A stretch of 64,000 nt of DNA from Paenibacillus nasutitermitis (GTDB taxonomy: Bacteria > Bacillota > Bacilli > Paenibacillales > Paenibacillaceae), in the NCBI RefSeq assembly GCF_014641075.1, contig NZ_BMHP01000003.1, positions 1,116,001 through 1,180,000 of the forward strand. The letters are read 5' to 3'. Each line of letters opens with the position of its first letter. Positions within the stretch are counted from its first letter, which is position 1. Below, piece by piece: positions 27,699 through 36,195 of the stretch. Under the pieces are notes generated by a model that was not told where the DNA came from, did no database searches, and worked only from the letters and a program-made list of their open reading frames with translations. Both the position numbers and the translations under genes were made by a program.

Positions 27699-28814
27699 AT
27701 GAAAAACATACTCGATGTTGCCCATTCGCTGGTGGATCATGTTCGAGCCCGATACTCAGAAGATATCGCTTTAGTCGCTTATTACGGCTCATACGCCCAA
27801 GGGACGGCTACAAGCCGGTCGGACCTGGACTTCTTTTTCATTCCAGCCACACCCAAGGGGTATAACGCGAGCATTCAGTTTGTGCTAAACGGCATCAGCT
27901 TTGATTTTTGGCCCATCAGCTGGGAACGGGCGGAACGGATGGCGGCATTTCAAGAGCAGAACGTCTCGATTATCGCCGATTGCATTCTTCTGTATGTCCG
28001 CTCGGATGAGGACCGGGCACGGTTTCTCAAGCTGCGCGATACCATCGCCGACATGCCCCGGCAGGGACTGACACTGGCGGAGCGGTCGGAGGCGCAGCTG
28101 CGGGAGGCCTACGTCCATTTATATAAAATGAACCGCACCGGTAACCTGGAGGATATCACGTTCTTCCGGACTGAAGCGCATGGCGTATTGACGAAGGTGC
28201 TTTATGCCCTCGCGCTGCTCAACCGGACGTATTTCACAAAAGGTTGGGGCAAAAATACGGAACAGATCTTGAATTTCCAGCTAAAGCCGGCTCGTCTGGA
28301 AACGCTTTTGAACACCATCATGTACGCTCAAGCAGGTCAGGAAATTCGGGAAGCATGCGAGCAGCTTACAGCGGATACACTTGAATTATTGATGAAGCAA
28401 AAAGAAGCGTATGCCAGCGCCCCTTCCTATCCGGACAGAATGAAAGGTTTCTATGAAGAGGTAAAGGGCATTCTGGACAAAATCGTAACAGCGAGTGAAA
28501 AAAACGATTATCCCTCCGCCTTTTTTTGGGCTGCAGGCGCGCAGGACGAAATTGCCCGTTTTCTTTATTACGCGGAAAAAGGCTGCTGGCCCGTCACGTT
28601 GGATCCAAGCCTTGCCTATCAGGCCATTTATTATCAGGCGGGTTTCCCGAATCTGCTTCCCCTTCTTGACCCCGGCAATCTGATTCCGCTTCAGGAAGCC
28701 GTGGAGCGACTTGACGCGCTTCTCAAACGCCACCTCCTGGAACAGGGAGTCGTGATTCATTCTTTTGAAAATCTGACTCAATTTGAGGAATATTTGAGAA
28801 ACCGGCAGGAGTAG
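27699..28814 (+). CDS. Nucleotidyltransferase-domain protein (aminoglycoside nucleotidyltransferase-like)
   Basis: A 371-residue protein with the nucleotidyltransferase fold at the N-terminus. YYGSYAQGTATSRSDLDFFF (residues 28-47) carries the GS motif and the paired acidic metal ligands DxD. The helical C-terminal 230 residues have no clear family match. Kanamycin and streptomycin adenylyltransferases share this N-terminal motif, but a tRNA- or toxin-like role is possible too. AAGGGGG precedes the ATG. It follows the methyltransferase by 42 bases, so the two may form one operon. Confidence 0.75.
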   Translation: MKNILDVAHSLVDHVRARYSEDIALVAYYGSYAQGTATSRSDLDFFFIPATPKGYNASIQFVLNGISFDFWPISWERAERMAAFQEQNVSIIADCILLYVRSDEDRARFLKLRDTIADMPRQGLTLAERSEAQLREAYVHLYKMNRTGNLEDITFFRTEAHGVLTKVLYALALLNRTYFTKGWGKNTEQILNFQLKPARLETLLNTIMYAQAGQEIREACEQLTADTLELLMKQKEAYASAPSYPDRMKGFYEEVKGILDKIVTASEKNDYPSAFFWAAGAQDEIARFLYYAEKGCWPVTLDPSLAYQAIYYQAGFPNLLPLLDPGNLIPLQEAVERLDALLKRHLLEQGVVIHSFENLTQFEEYLRNRQE

Positions 28815-28855
28815 AGTTTGCTTAAATTATATGTGGTTTCTCCACAAAAAAACGT

Positions 28856-28892
28856 TTGACATTGACGCTGCGTAAAGCTGTATCGTTATAAC
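28856..28892 (+). promoter_or_regulatory. MerR-type promoter with long spacer and dyad
   Basis: TTGACA (28856-28861) is followed by a 19-base spacer and TATCGT. A shifted pair, TTGACG (28862) with TATAAC (28887), also has 19 bases between. The spacer holds the dyad TTGACGC-T-GCGTAAA. Over-long spacers with a dyad are typical of promoters controlled by MerR-family activators. Confidence 0.6.
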
Positions 28893-28909
28893 TGTCAGGA
28901 GGCGAAACC

Positions 28910-29674
28910 ATGGAATATACCGTACAGAAGCTGGGAAAGCTTGCGGGCATCAGCACGAGAACGCTCCGTTATTATGACGAGATCGGGATCCTGAAGCCAG
29001 CGCGGATCAACTCGTCCGGCTACCGGATCTACGGCCAGGAGGAGGTGGACCTGCTGCAGCAAATCCTGTTCTTCCGCGAGCTTGGTTTCCCGCTGGATAA
29101 AATTGGAGAAATCGTGACCGCTCCTTCTTTTGACAGCGCCCGGGCTCTGAGGTCCCATTATGCGCAGCTCCTTGACAGACGCAAGCAGCTTGACGTGCTC
29201 ATAACGAACGTCGAGCATACAATAGCCGCGGCAGAAGGGAGAACAACAATGACCAACCAGCAGAAATTCGAAGGCTTCAAGCAGCAGTTGGTGAACGACA
29301 ACGAAAAACAGTACGGGGAAGAAATCCGGCAAAAATTCGGAGACGATGCAATGGATCAATCCAACCGTAAGCTTATGGGCATGACCCAGGAGCAGTATGA
29401 TGAAGTGACGCGCCTTGAAGGCGAGGTAAAGGCAGCGCTCGCCGAAGCGTTCAAGGATGGCGATCCGGCCAGTGAATCCGCCCAGAAAGCAGCGGACCTG
29501 CACAAGCAGTGGCTGTCTTATCATTCGAGCCAGTACAGCAAGGAAGCCCATGCGGGGATTGCGCAAATGTATGTGGACGATGAGCGGTTCAAAGCCTATT
29601 ATGATGCCGAAAAACCGGGAACGGCAGAATTCCTGAGAGATGCTGTCCTCATCTACACCGGCATGAAACCCTAA
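28910..29674 (+). CDS. MerR-family regulator with TipAS drug-binding domain
   Basis: A one-component multidrug sensor of 254 residues. The N-terminal winged helix is typical (VQKLGKLAGISTRTLRYYDE, GYRIYGQEEVDLLQQILFFR), followed by a coiled-coil dimerisation helix. The C-terminal TipAS domain (about 120-254) has the pattern MTQEQYDEVTRLEGEVKAAL and LHKQWLSYH. Proteins of this class, such as Mta and TipAL, bind hydrophobic or thiopeptide drugs and activate their own gene or an efflux gene. CAGGAGG precedes the ATG. The promoter has a 19-base spacer and dyad, so autoactivation is likely. No pump follows directly. Confidence 0.92.
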   Translation: MEYTVQKLGKLAGISTRTLRYYDEIGILKPARINSSGYRIYGQEEVDLLQQILFFRELGFPLDKIGEIVTAPSFDSARALRSHYAQLLDRRKQLDVLITNVEHTIAAAEGRTTMTNQQKFEGFKQQLVNDNEKQYGEEIRQKFGDDAMDQSNRKLMGMTQEQYDEVTRLEGEVKAALAEAFKDGDPASESAQKAADLHKQWLSYHSSQYSKEAHAGIAQMYVDDERFKAYYDAEKPGTAEFLRDAVLIYTGMKP

Positions 29675-29676
29675 AT

Positions 29677-29724
29677 AACGGGCCATACCCGCCGTCCCTG
29701 AAGGGACGGCGGGTATGGCCCGTT
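29677..29724. terminator. Perfect 23-base inverted repeat, likely bidirectional terminator
   Basis: Arms at 29677-29699 and 29702-29724 pair perfectly with a two-base loop. It lies between convergent genes. The T-run is weak, so the strength rests on the stem. Confidence 0.7.
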
Positions 29725-29745
29725 TACGGTTATCCATCTATACGG

Positions 29746-30219
29746 TTAAACGTCCAACGAAGAATTCGGCTGGAGCCCCTGCTCCTGCGCCAGGTATCTC
29801 TGCAGCATGTTGAGCTCCCGGTAAAGCTGGAGCAGCTCGGATTCCTTGCCCTGAATAATCCGGGACAGTTCATCGATTTTCGATACAATATCCGACATAT
29901 CCTCCGACTTCATCATCTCGCTGCTGCTGTAGCAGCCGAAGGACTGTTTTGCCCAGCGCTCCGCTATTCCTCTTCCATCCTTGCGGTAAATGGATATGAA
30001 CGTGTCAAAAACAGCATTGATGACCTGCCGCCGCTCAAAGCTGAGAACACCCAACCCATTCTTCGCATGAGCCACCGCCTGCATCAGCTGAAATTCATTC
30101 AACTTGCCATGCGCTACCTCGCCCCGGTCGATTTCCCCTATTAAATCCGGGTAAACGGATTGAAACAGCTCCGCTTCCAGAATCATTTCTTCCAATGTGA
30201 CTAAAGACCGTTCCAGCAT
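29746..30219 (-). CDS. Cytoplasmic helical protein, unknown
   Basis: I do not recognise the family. The 157-residue product has no signal or membrane segment. The C-terminal third (DIVSKIDELSRIIQGKESEL and on) has regular hydrophobic spacing and probably forms a coiled coil. The middle has FGCYSSSEMM. AGGGAAG precedes the ATG. It stands alone, convergent to the MerR gene. Confidence 0.65.
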   Translation of the reverse strand: MLERSLVTLEEMILEAELFQSVYPDLIGEIDRGEVAHGKLNEFQLMQAVAHAKNGLGVLSFERRQVINAVFDTFISIYRKDGRGIAERWAKQSFGCYSSSEMMKSEDMSDIVSKIDELSRIIQGKESELLQLYRELNMLQRYLAQEQGLQPNSSLDV

Positions 30220-30333
30220 TGTACCACTTCCCTTATCAGTTTAAAGCCCTTTAGTCCATATCATTCGTATCTGTTTATCTTTTTTGGTCGCTTTTTACGG
30301 ACATCAGGCATTATGTAAATTTATGCAGGATCG

Positions 30334-30747
30334 TTAGCCGGAAACGTACAGAGCCTGGACGGCTTCCTTAATATTGGCGTCATACTGCCCCGGTTGCGTT
30401 GACGGACCTTTGTACCAGTAAAAAATAAGGGCATTCTTCACTTCAAATATTGCCGGGATCTGCATATCGTATTTTTCTTTTTGTTTGTTGAAATCCGCAA
30501 GTCCCTGCTCGCGTTTCTTCACGGAGCGGAAGAGGTAGATGGAGATCGCTTCGCCGTTGTCGAGCATGTAAGTGGTAGCCTTCAAGCCTTCCAGGACAAA
30601 ACGGTTCATTTCCTCATTCTCTTCCAGCAGCTCTACGCCTTTATCTGCGATAACCGTGCTGATGTCATTGAGATTAATATCCGGTTCGGTTGTGCATCCC
30701 GCTGCAAGAACCAGAACCATGAACAGCGTCAGAACAATCTTCTTCAT
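30334..30747 (-). CDS. Small lipoprotein, unknown
   Basis: A 137-residue secreted lipoprotein. The signal MKKIVLTLFMVLVLAAGC ends in lipobox LAAGC, with cysteine at residue 18. The mature part is charged and soluble (GVELLEENEEMNRFVLEGL), with no named domain. A GTG codon lies two codons upstream in frame, but the ATG at 30747 has AGGGGGAG at better spacing. It would be a substrate for LspA. No function can be given. Confidence 0.75.
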   Translation of the reverse strand: MKKIVLTLFMVLVLAAGCTTEPDINLNDISTVIADKGVELLEENEEMNRFVLEGLKATTYMLDNGEAISIYLFRSVKKREQGLADFNKQKEKYDMQIPAIFEVKNALIFYWYKGPSTQPGQYDANIKEAVQALYVSG

Positions 30748-30854
30748 CCCCACTCCCCCTTTAGAAATAAATCTTTCGGTTCAGCTCTGCTTTTATAGTA
30801 ACTGATAACCAGAAGAACTTCCAAATGATACTAGATTTCATTCCCGGTCAGGGA

Positions 30855-30897
30855 TAAAAAAGAGCTCCATGCAGTGGCAATGCCTGCAGGTAGCTCC
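30855..30897 (-). terminator. Terminator of the VOC gene
   Basis: GAGCTACCTGCAG and CTGCATGGAGCTC pair with two mismatches. On the minus strand TTTTTT follows. Confidence 0.65.
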
Positions 30898-30956
30898 TCA
30901 TTCTTAATAGGATTTATTTTTTAACCGAATCCATCTCATCATTTAATTGATTTTCC

Positions 30957-31823
30957 CTAATTATGAAATGCTGCTAAATGAATTTCAATACCGCTTGGAT
31001 CAAGCACAGCAAAAGTGCCGGCTTCGACCGGTTCCGCTGGATATCCTTCCGCCTTCAAGCGGTCCAGGACCTCTTGAAGGGCAGCTTGATCCGGAAGCTC
31101 GATCACATAATAAGACAAACCAGCCGCGTCCTTGGGGGTAAGCGGAGCGCCGGCGCCAGCCCATGTATTCAGTCCGATATGATGATGGTAGCCGCCCGCC
31201 GATACGAACATAGCCGCATCGCCCATACGCGAGGTGATATCAAATCCCAGTACGTCGTGGTAGAAACGGCGTGTCGCCGTCAAATCCGACACATGCAAAT
31301 GAATATGCCCGATTATAGTCCCTGCTGGCAAACCGCTCCAGGGTTCATCGCCAGCCTCGGTAAGCAGTCCGTCCCAATCGATCGGATCAACCGCCATAAT
31401 ATATTGGCCTTCAGCGTCGCGCTGCCATTCTCCCCGCGGACGGTCGCGGTAGATTTCAATACCGTTATTATCCGGGTCCGCTATATAGAGCGCCTCGCTC
31501 ACAAGATGATCGGCCTGGCCGATATGAATGCCCGTGCGGACCAGATTGCGCAGAGATAAACCCAGCGATTTGCGGTCAGGCAGCAGAATGGCAAAATGGT
31601 ATAAACCTGCTCCAGACCTGCGTGGGCGCAGAACAGCCCCTTTCATTTCCTCCAATATCAGCAAGGGGCCAGCGCCCTCTACCGACAGCTCCGCCGATCC
31701 GTTGCTTTCCTGAATCAGCTTGAGGCCGACCACGTCCTCATAAAACGTAATTGACCGCTTCAGATCGCTTACTCTTAGTTTGACAAGCCCGATCCCCGTT
31801 TCCCGATTAATGGCATTCGGCAT
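30957..31823 (-). CDS. VOC-family protein, CatE-like catechol-2,3-dioxygenase
   Basis: A 288-residue protein with two vicinal-oxygen-chelate modules. The first begins VKLRVSDLKRSITFYEDVVG and ends with DPDNNGIEIYRDRP. The second begins GHIHLHVSDLTATRRFYHDV and ends with DPSGIEIHLA. Probable metal ligands in the second module are H in HIHLHV, H in YHHHIGLNTW and E in GIEIHL. This matches Bacillus CatE-type ring-cleaving dioxygenases, which act on catechols and are tied to quinone stress. GGGGTGATT precedes the ATG. The neighbouring YwnB/YwnA-like pair fits an electrophile-stress theme. Confidence 0.88.
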   Translation of the reverse strand: MPNAINRETGIGLVKLRVSDLKRSITFYEDVVGLKLIQESNGSAELSVEGAGPLLILEEMKGAVLRPRRSGAGLYHFAILLPDRKSLGLSLRNLVRTGIHIGQADHLVSEALYIADPDNNGIEIYRDRPRGEWQRDAEGQYIMAVDPIDWDGLLTEAGDEPWSGLPAGTIIGHIHLHVSDLTATRRFYHDVLGFDITSRMGDAAMFVSAGGYHHHIGLNTWAGAGAPLTPKDAAGLSYYVIELPDQAALQEVLDRLKAEGYPAEPVEAGTFAVLDPSGIEIHLAAFHN

Positions 31824-31860
31824 TATAATCACCCCTGCAAAATTTAGTTAACGACATGGT

Positions 31861-32499
31861 TTATTTGGATTCGGACACAACGGTAAAGCGTTCGTTCCGG
31901 TGTTGTGGATGTTCGATTTCGTCCAAGATGGCAACGGCGTAATCTTCATAGCTGATATAGCTTTCGCCGGAGGAGTTGACAAGCAGCTGATCCTTGCCCG
32001 ATTGGTAAGAGCCGGTTCTGCGGCCCAGAGCAAACATAGCGGAAGGACTGACAAATGTCCAATGAAGCTGCTCCGTCTTCTTCAGAATGTCTAGATTCTT
32101 CCCTTGATTTGAAGCGGTAGGGAAATATTCCGGCGGGAAACCGGGGGTATCCATGACACGCGCCGTTTTCGCTTCATCCACATACAGGCTGCCAGCTCCC
32201 CCGACTACAATCAGCCGGGTCTGCGCAGCTCCTTTAAGCGCCGCAATCAGAACATTACCAGCATCTACATGAAGATGCTCCTCACCGGCCGGAGCCGCAT
32301 AAGCATTGACGACAACATCATGGCCAGTCAAATCCCCGCGGGTGAGATCAAATAGATCCTTCTGTACGACAGATACGCGCTCGTCGGTTATTTTGAAAGG
32401 ATTTCTTACGATCGCGGTAACTTCGTGCCCCCGCTCCAGTGCTTCCTGCAGAATCGCATTGCCGGCTTTGCCGCCAGCTCCGATTATGGCTATCTTCAT
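31861..32499 (-). CDS. NAD(P)H-binding oxidoreductase, YwnB-like
   Basis: A 212-residue atypical short-chain dehydrogenase. The Rossmann glycine motif is GAGGKAGNAILQEALERGHE at the start, followed by VTAIVRNPFK. VVNAYAAPAGEEHLH and LHWTFVSPSAMF are typical of the NAD(P)H-binding YwnB/YhfK group. The substrate is unknown. GGAGGAG precedes the ATG at 32499, and the upstream in-frame start at 32541 has no binding site. It is divergent from the Rrf2-type gene, as ywnB and ywnA are in Bacillus subtilis, so it is likely repressed by it. Confidence 0.88.
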   Translation of the reverse strand: MKIAIIGAGGKAGNAILQEALERGHEVTAIVRNPFKITDERVSVVQKDLFDLTRGDLTGHDVVVNAYAAPAGEEHLHVDAGNVLIAALKGAAQTRLIVVGGAGSLYVDEAKTARVMDTPGFPPEYFPTASNQGKNLDILKKTEQLHWTFVSPSAMFALGRRTGSYQSGKDQLLVNSSGESYISYEDYAVAILDEIEHPQHRNERFTVVSESK

Positions 32500-32550
32500 G
32501 GTCAATCTCCTCCATCTATGGTTGATGATTTTATGAATCATTGGTATAGT

Positions 32551-32569
32551 TGTAACTATAGTTGTTACA
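32551..32569. promoter_or_regulatory. Palindromic operator between the ywnB-like and Rrf2 genes
   Basis: TGTAAC and GTTACA are separated by seven bases, and the overlapping AACTATAGTT is itself palindromic. Its place in the divergent promoter region fits a binding site for the Rrf2-type regulator. Confidence 0.6.
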
Positions 32570-32665
32570 GGTTAGGATGTCAATTACTTTTATTGTCTGC
32601 TTATCTTCCGTTGACAATTCAAGTGCGATGTTAGACGATGAGGAAGAAGAAATGAGGTGTTTTCC

Positions 32666-33088
32666 ATGGCGATTAGCAGCCGGCTGGCTGTAGCTGTCCA
32701 CATACTCGTATTAATTGAGACCCATGAAGGAAAAAGAATCACTTCCGATTACATCGCGGGCAGCGTCAATACCAATCCCGTTGTGGTCAGGCGCCTCATG
32801 GGATTATTAAATAAAGCGGGCATTATCGCCACAACACCGGGGATCCCCGGCGCAAGCCTGTTAAGGCCGGCATCGGATATTACATTGGCCGATGTCTATT
32901 GCGCGGTGGAGCTTTCCAATCAGGAGGGACTGTTCTCTTTTCATGAGAATACCAATCCCCAATGCTTCGTCGGCAAGAATATTCAAACTGCGCTTGAGGA
33001 TTCCTTCACAAGAGCCCAAAATGCGATGAAAGCGGAGCTGGCGGCGGTGACCATTGCGGATATCGCCGCGAATGTGCAAAAGCTCTGA
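32666..33088 (+). CDS. Rrf2-family transcriptional regulator, YwnA-like
   Basis: A 140-residue winged-helix regulator. The N-terminal helix-turn-helix is SSRLAVAVHILVLIE through VNTNPVVVRRLMGLLNKAGI. A wing follows, and FSFHENTNPQCFVGKNIQTA carries one cysteine (in QCFVG). It lacks the three-cysteine cluster of iron-sulfur Rrf2 proteins, as does YwnA, so it may sense thiol stress by that single cysteine. GAGGTG precedes the ATG at 32666. A GTG three codons upstream is the alternative. The operator at 32551-32569 should let it control both genes. Confidence 0.9.
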   Translation: MAISSRLAVAVHILVLIETHEGKRITSDYIAGSVNTNPVVVRRLMGLLNKAGIIATTPGIPGASLLRPASDITLADVYCAVELSNQEGLFSFHENTNPQCFVGKNIQTALEDSFTRAQNAMKAELAAVTIADIAANVQKL

Positions 33089-33110
33089 ATTTCTATCCTT
33101 TACGAAGAAG

Positions 33111-33146
33111 AAACGGTTCGCTCCCAGACGGGTGCATCCGTTTTTT
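33111..33146 (+). terminator. Terminator of the Rrf2 gene
   Basis: AAACGG and CCGTTT enclose an inner imperfect stem and are followed by TTTTC. Confidence 0.7.
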
Positions 33147-33168
33147 CTGCGCTTATGCTGTTTTTATA

Positions 33169-33198
33169 TTGACAATCGTTTTTTTCTAATGATAGAAT
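33169..33198 (+). promoter_or_regulatory. Promoter of the secreted-protein gene
   Basis: TTGACA (33169-33174), an 18-base spacer and TAGAAT (33193-33198) form a good housekeeping promoter, about 70 bases before the start. Confidence 0.65.
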
Positions 33199-33270
33199 CG
33201 ATAAAATATTCCCTATAAATCGCTCGGAATTATAAGTTATATGAAATTGAAAACTTTAGGAGGCGTCTAT

Positions 33271-34653
33271 ATGTTCAAACAGGTTTCTTTTCCGAAATGG
33301 TTGTCTGCTGCCGCATTATCCTTGTCCTTATTCGCAGCCGTACCACTCGTCTCCGCAGCAGCCGAAGCGGTTCCGGCAGCAGGAGAACCAGCCGTAATCA
33401 TCGGTTCCTCCAACCACTACCCCTTGTTCCTGCAGGAGAAATTCGGCCTGACCCTTGCTGCTTCTACCACAAAGGGGCAATTCATTAATGACCTTGCTCT
33501 TGTTCTTCAATATCAGCCGACTGCTGATGCCGTCACATTCAGTGACGTAGAAGAAGCGAGCCCATATTACGATGCAGCTGCTGCATTGAGTCAGAGAGGG
33601 ATTTTAACCGGCTCCGACATTCATCCTGATCAACCCTTAAGTGTTTTTCAGGCCGTATTTATCGCCTTGAAAGCAGCGGATTTGAAGGAACTGGCGTATA
33701 CATACCCCGAAGCCAAGACCGCTGCCGCTCTGGACAAGCTTCATTTGACAATAGATGCGTTCCAGTCGCTTTCCGCCGCGCAGGAAGTCGCTGCTGCCGT
33801 GGATTCCGGCCTTGTACCGCCTTCCCTGTATAATCAGTTGAAGCCGGGTACTGCCGCGTCAAAGACGTTCCTTGAAGAACTGCTCGGACAGGTGTTGGCA
33901 ACGAAAGGTCTCTATGAGCACTACATTGGACGGGTAAATGATCCGGATATTTATATGAAACTGATTGACGCCTATAACGCCTCGGATGTAATCGAAGCCC
34001 CGGAATTGGAGTCGGTTGTGAACGGAGCCCTGGAGCAAGGACTCGTTACAGGCTATAACCTGAAAGATGCCCGTTATAACCCGAATTTCATCGATTCGCT
34101 TACGATCACTTACGGACATTCCGATATCAAGCATGCAGTCCAACTGACCGGCTTGCTGCGCAGCGAAGGCTTGCAGGCGAAGGTACAGTTCGAGCCAAAA
34201 ACCTCCGCTTTTGTTCATTTGCTGGAGTGGGGCGAGCCTGAGCCGGACCTGGACAATCATTACAAAAAGCTGGATAACGGCAACTATATCGCTTCCGCGA
34301 AGGAATATGATATTTCTTTTGAGTTCAACTCCGCCGCCGACAAAGAAAGATTCCAGCCCATCGTGCTCGCATATGCCAAGAAAGACAGCGAGAACCAGTC
34401 CGGGCTGATTGCCGGTTCCTGGTGGCAGCCGCTATATTATTCCCAAACCGAGCTCGATCATTACGACGTCATTACCAATAACAAGATTTTCGGCAGCGGC
34501 TACTATTATGCGCAGTCTTTCTCGCTGAACAGCCAATCCGGGGAGATCGTCAATGGGTTCAAGTCGATTGCTCCGGCGATCGACATTACAACGTCAACGT
34601 TCTGGGTGGACCGTCCGTTCTTCAGCTATTTGAGCGGCGAGGATTTCAAATAA
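33271..34653 (+). CDS. Secreted protein with S-layer-homology-like repeats, unknown role
   Basis: A 460-residue exported protein. The signal peptide is MFKQVSFPKWLSAAALSLSL followed by FAAVPLVSAAAEA. Residues 40-240 have SLH-like stretches (VTFSDVEEASPYYDAAAALS, QRGILTGSDIHPDQPLSVFQ), which normally bind cell-wall polymers, but the motifs are weak. The C-terminal half (FVHLLEWGEPEPDLDNHYKK, SYLSGEDFK) has no family I can name. TTAGGAGG precedes the ATG at 33271. It has its own promoter and terminator. Confidence 0.75.
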   Translation: MFKQVSFPKWLSAAALSLSLFAAVPLVSAAAEAVPAAGEPAVIIGSSNHYPLFLQEKFGLTLAASTTKGQFINDLALVLQYQPTADAVTFSDVEEASPYYDAAAALSQRGILTGSDIHPDQPLSVFQAVFIALKAADLKELAYTYPEAKTAAALDKLHLTIDAFQSLSAAQEVAAAVDSGLVPPSLYNQLKPGTAASKTFLEELLGQVLATKGLYEHYIGRVNDPDIYMKLIDAYNASDVIEAPELESVVNGALEQGLVTGYNLKDARYNPNFIDSLTITYGHSDIKHAVQLTGLLRSEGLQAKVQFEPKTSAFVHLLEWGEPEPDLDNHYKKLDNGNYIASAKEYDISFEFNSAADKERFQPIVLAYAKKDSENQSGLIAGSWWQPLYYSQTELDHYDVITNNKIFGSGYYYAQSFSLNSQSGEIVNGFKSIAPAIDITTSTFWVDRPFFSYLSGEDFK

Positions 34654-34666
34654 GCACCTCTCATTC

Positions 34667-34713
34667 CATCCCGCCGGCTGCCTGTCTTGGCAGCTGGCGG
34701 GATGTTTGTTGTA
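34667..34713 (+). terminator. Terminator of the secreted-protein gene
   Basis: CATCCCGCCGGCTGCC and GGCAGCTGGCGGGATG pair with one G-T wobble and are followed by TTTGTTG. The next 200 bases to the MFS gene hold a weak promoter candidate, TTGCAT-N16-CATAAT (34770-34797), and nothing else I see. Confidence 0.8.
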
Positions 34714-34919
34714 TAACATAAGCAGCCAGCGCAAACCGAAATTATGTTAACATTGAATCAATTTCATCATTGCATATTCAGCGTAAGCTTTCATAATAGG
34801 TTGATTGTATAAATCCAACTATAAGATTTGCTGCCAGGACAGGTCCAGTCTCACCTGCGGATTTCTTAGAGCGGATATGCCGTATAGGCTTGAATAAGCT
34901 TGAAAGGGAGTCACACAAC

Positions 34920-36107
34920 ATGAACCATCATAAAATTTGGACACGGGATTTCGTGGCCATCTGTCTCAGCAGTTTTTTTATTTTTATTAATTTCTACATG
35001 CTTGCCACTACGCTTCCCCAATATGTGTCGGAACGTTTGTCCGCCAGCGGCCAGCAGATGGGACTTGTCATTACCATCTATGTCCTTGCAGCTGTGATCA
35101 TGCGTCCCTTTGCCGGGCAATGGGTTGACCGCTATGGCAAGAAAGCAACCGTTCTGGCGCTCGCTTTATTTTTTGCCAGCACGCTGCTGTACCCCGCCAT
35201 TCACAGTCTGCTTCTGCTGCTCGTGCTCCGAGCTATTCACGGCGGTAGCTACGGAATGTCCTCCACGATGACCGGAGCTATGGCTTCCGAGCTCATACCC
35301 GCTGAGCGCAAAGGGGAAGGAATCGGATACTTCAGCATGTTCATGAGCCTGGCTATGGTTATTGGACCTTTCCTCGGGCTCACTCTGATCCATCAGACCA
35401 GCTATACGATGCTTTTTATCGTCTGCAGCGTTTTGACCGCCTTTTCCCTGCTCTTCGGTTTTCTGGCAAAGGAAGCACCCAAGGAGGCGGCAGTTAATAA
35501 CAAGCCGGCTGGCGGATTAAGCTGGTCCATGATCGTTGAAGTCAAGGCGCTCCCGGTCTCTCTTGCCGGATTCGTGCTCGCGTTTTCATACAGCTCGCTG
35601 ACCTCTTTTATTTCCGTTTATGCCAAAGAAATCAATCTCACCGAGGTGGCCAGCTATTTCTTTATTTGCTTTGCCGTTATGATTGTGCTGCCCCGTCCAC
35701 TTATCGGGAAAATATTCGACCGTTACGGCGAGCATGTGCTGGCTTATCCCGGGATTGCCCTGTTCATTATCGGCATGCTCGTTCTCGCCAGCGCTCATTC
35801 TCCAGTCGTCTTCCTGATCTCGGGGGCCATTATCGGACTCGGCCACGGCGCAATTATTCCCTGCTTCCAGACCCTGGCGCTCCGCGCAGCTCCCGTCGGC
35901 CGCACCGGACTTGCGACAGGCACCTTCTTCCTGATGTTCGATCTGGGCTACGGCATCGGCTCGTACGTGCTTGGCGTAATTGCCCAGCATACCCATTATA
36001 ATATGATGTACCGCATCGCCGGCTTGCTGGTTATTCTCTCGGGTGTCGTCTATTATGTCCTTCATCACCGGATGCAGTCCAAATCGGCGCTTGGAAATAC
36101 GGTTTGA
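34920..36107 (+). CDS. Major facilitator superfamily transporter
   Basis: A 12-segment membrane exporter of 395 residues. The MFS loop motif is visible between segments 2 and 3 as RPFAGQWVDRYGKKATVL. The second half repeats it as RPLIGKIFDRYGEHVLAY. Segment 5 holds GPFLGLTLIHQTSY, the antiporter motif region. This group includes drug and sugar exporters such as YttB and YfkF in Bacillus. The substrate is unknown. AAAGGGAG precedes the ATG at 34920. It faces dgoD across a shared terminator. Confidence 0.9.
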   Translation: MNHHKIWTRDFVAICLSSFFIFINFYMLATTLPQYVSERLSASGQQMGLVITIYVLAAVIMRPFAGQWVDRYGKKATVLALALFFASTLLYPAIHSLLLLLVLRAIHGGSYGMSSTMTGAMASELIPAERKGEGIGYFSMFMSLAMVIGPFLGLTLIHQTSYTMLFIVCSVLTAFSLLFGFLAKEAPKEAAVNNKPAGGLSWSMIVEVKALPVSLAGFVLAFSYSSLTSFISVYAKEINLTEVASYFFICFAVMIVLPRPLIGKIFDRYGEHVLAYPGIALFIIGMLVLASAHSPVVFLISGAIIGLGHGAIIPCFQTLALRAAPVGRTGLATGTFFLMFDLGYGIGSYVLGVIAQHTHYNMMYRIAGLLVILSGVVYYVLHHRMQSKSALGNTV

Positions 36108-36134
36108 CGCACCGACCAACAACCGGTACCAAGA

Positions 36135-36179
36135 AAGAAGAGAGCGCCTGGCATAAATGCCAAAGGGCGCTCTCTTCTT
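36135..36179. terminator. Bidirectional terminator between the MFS gene and dgoD
   Basis: AAGAAGAGAGCGCC and GGCGCTCTCTTCTT form a 14-base stem between convergent genes, with an inner GGCA/TGCC pair. Confidence 0.85.
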
Positions 36180-36195
36180 GTTTAAGATAATCCGC

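Noticed and set aside
28832..28852. Hairpin TGTGG/CCACA followed by a run of A
   Set aside because: The T-run would lie on the minus strand only, where no gene ends, so I do not call it a terminator.
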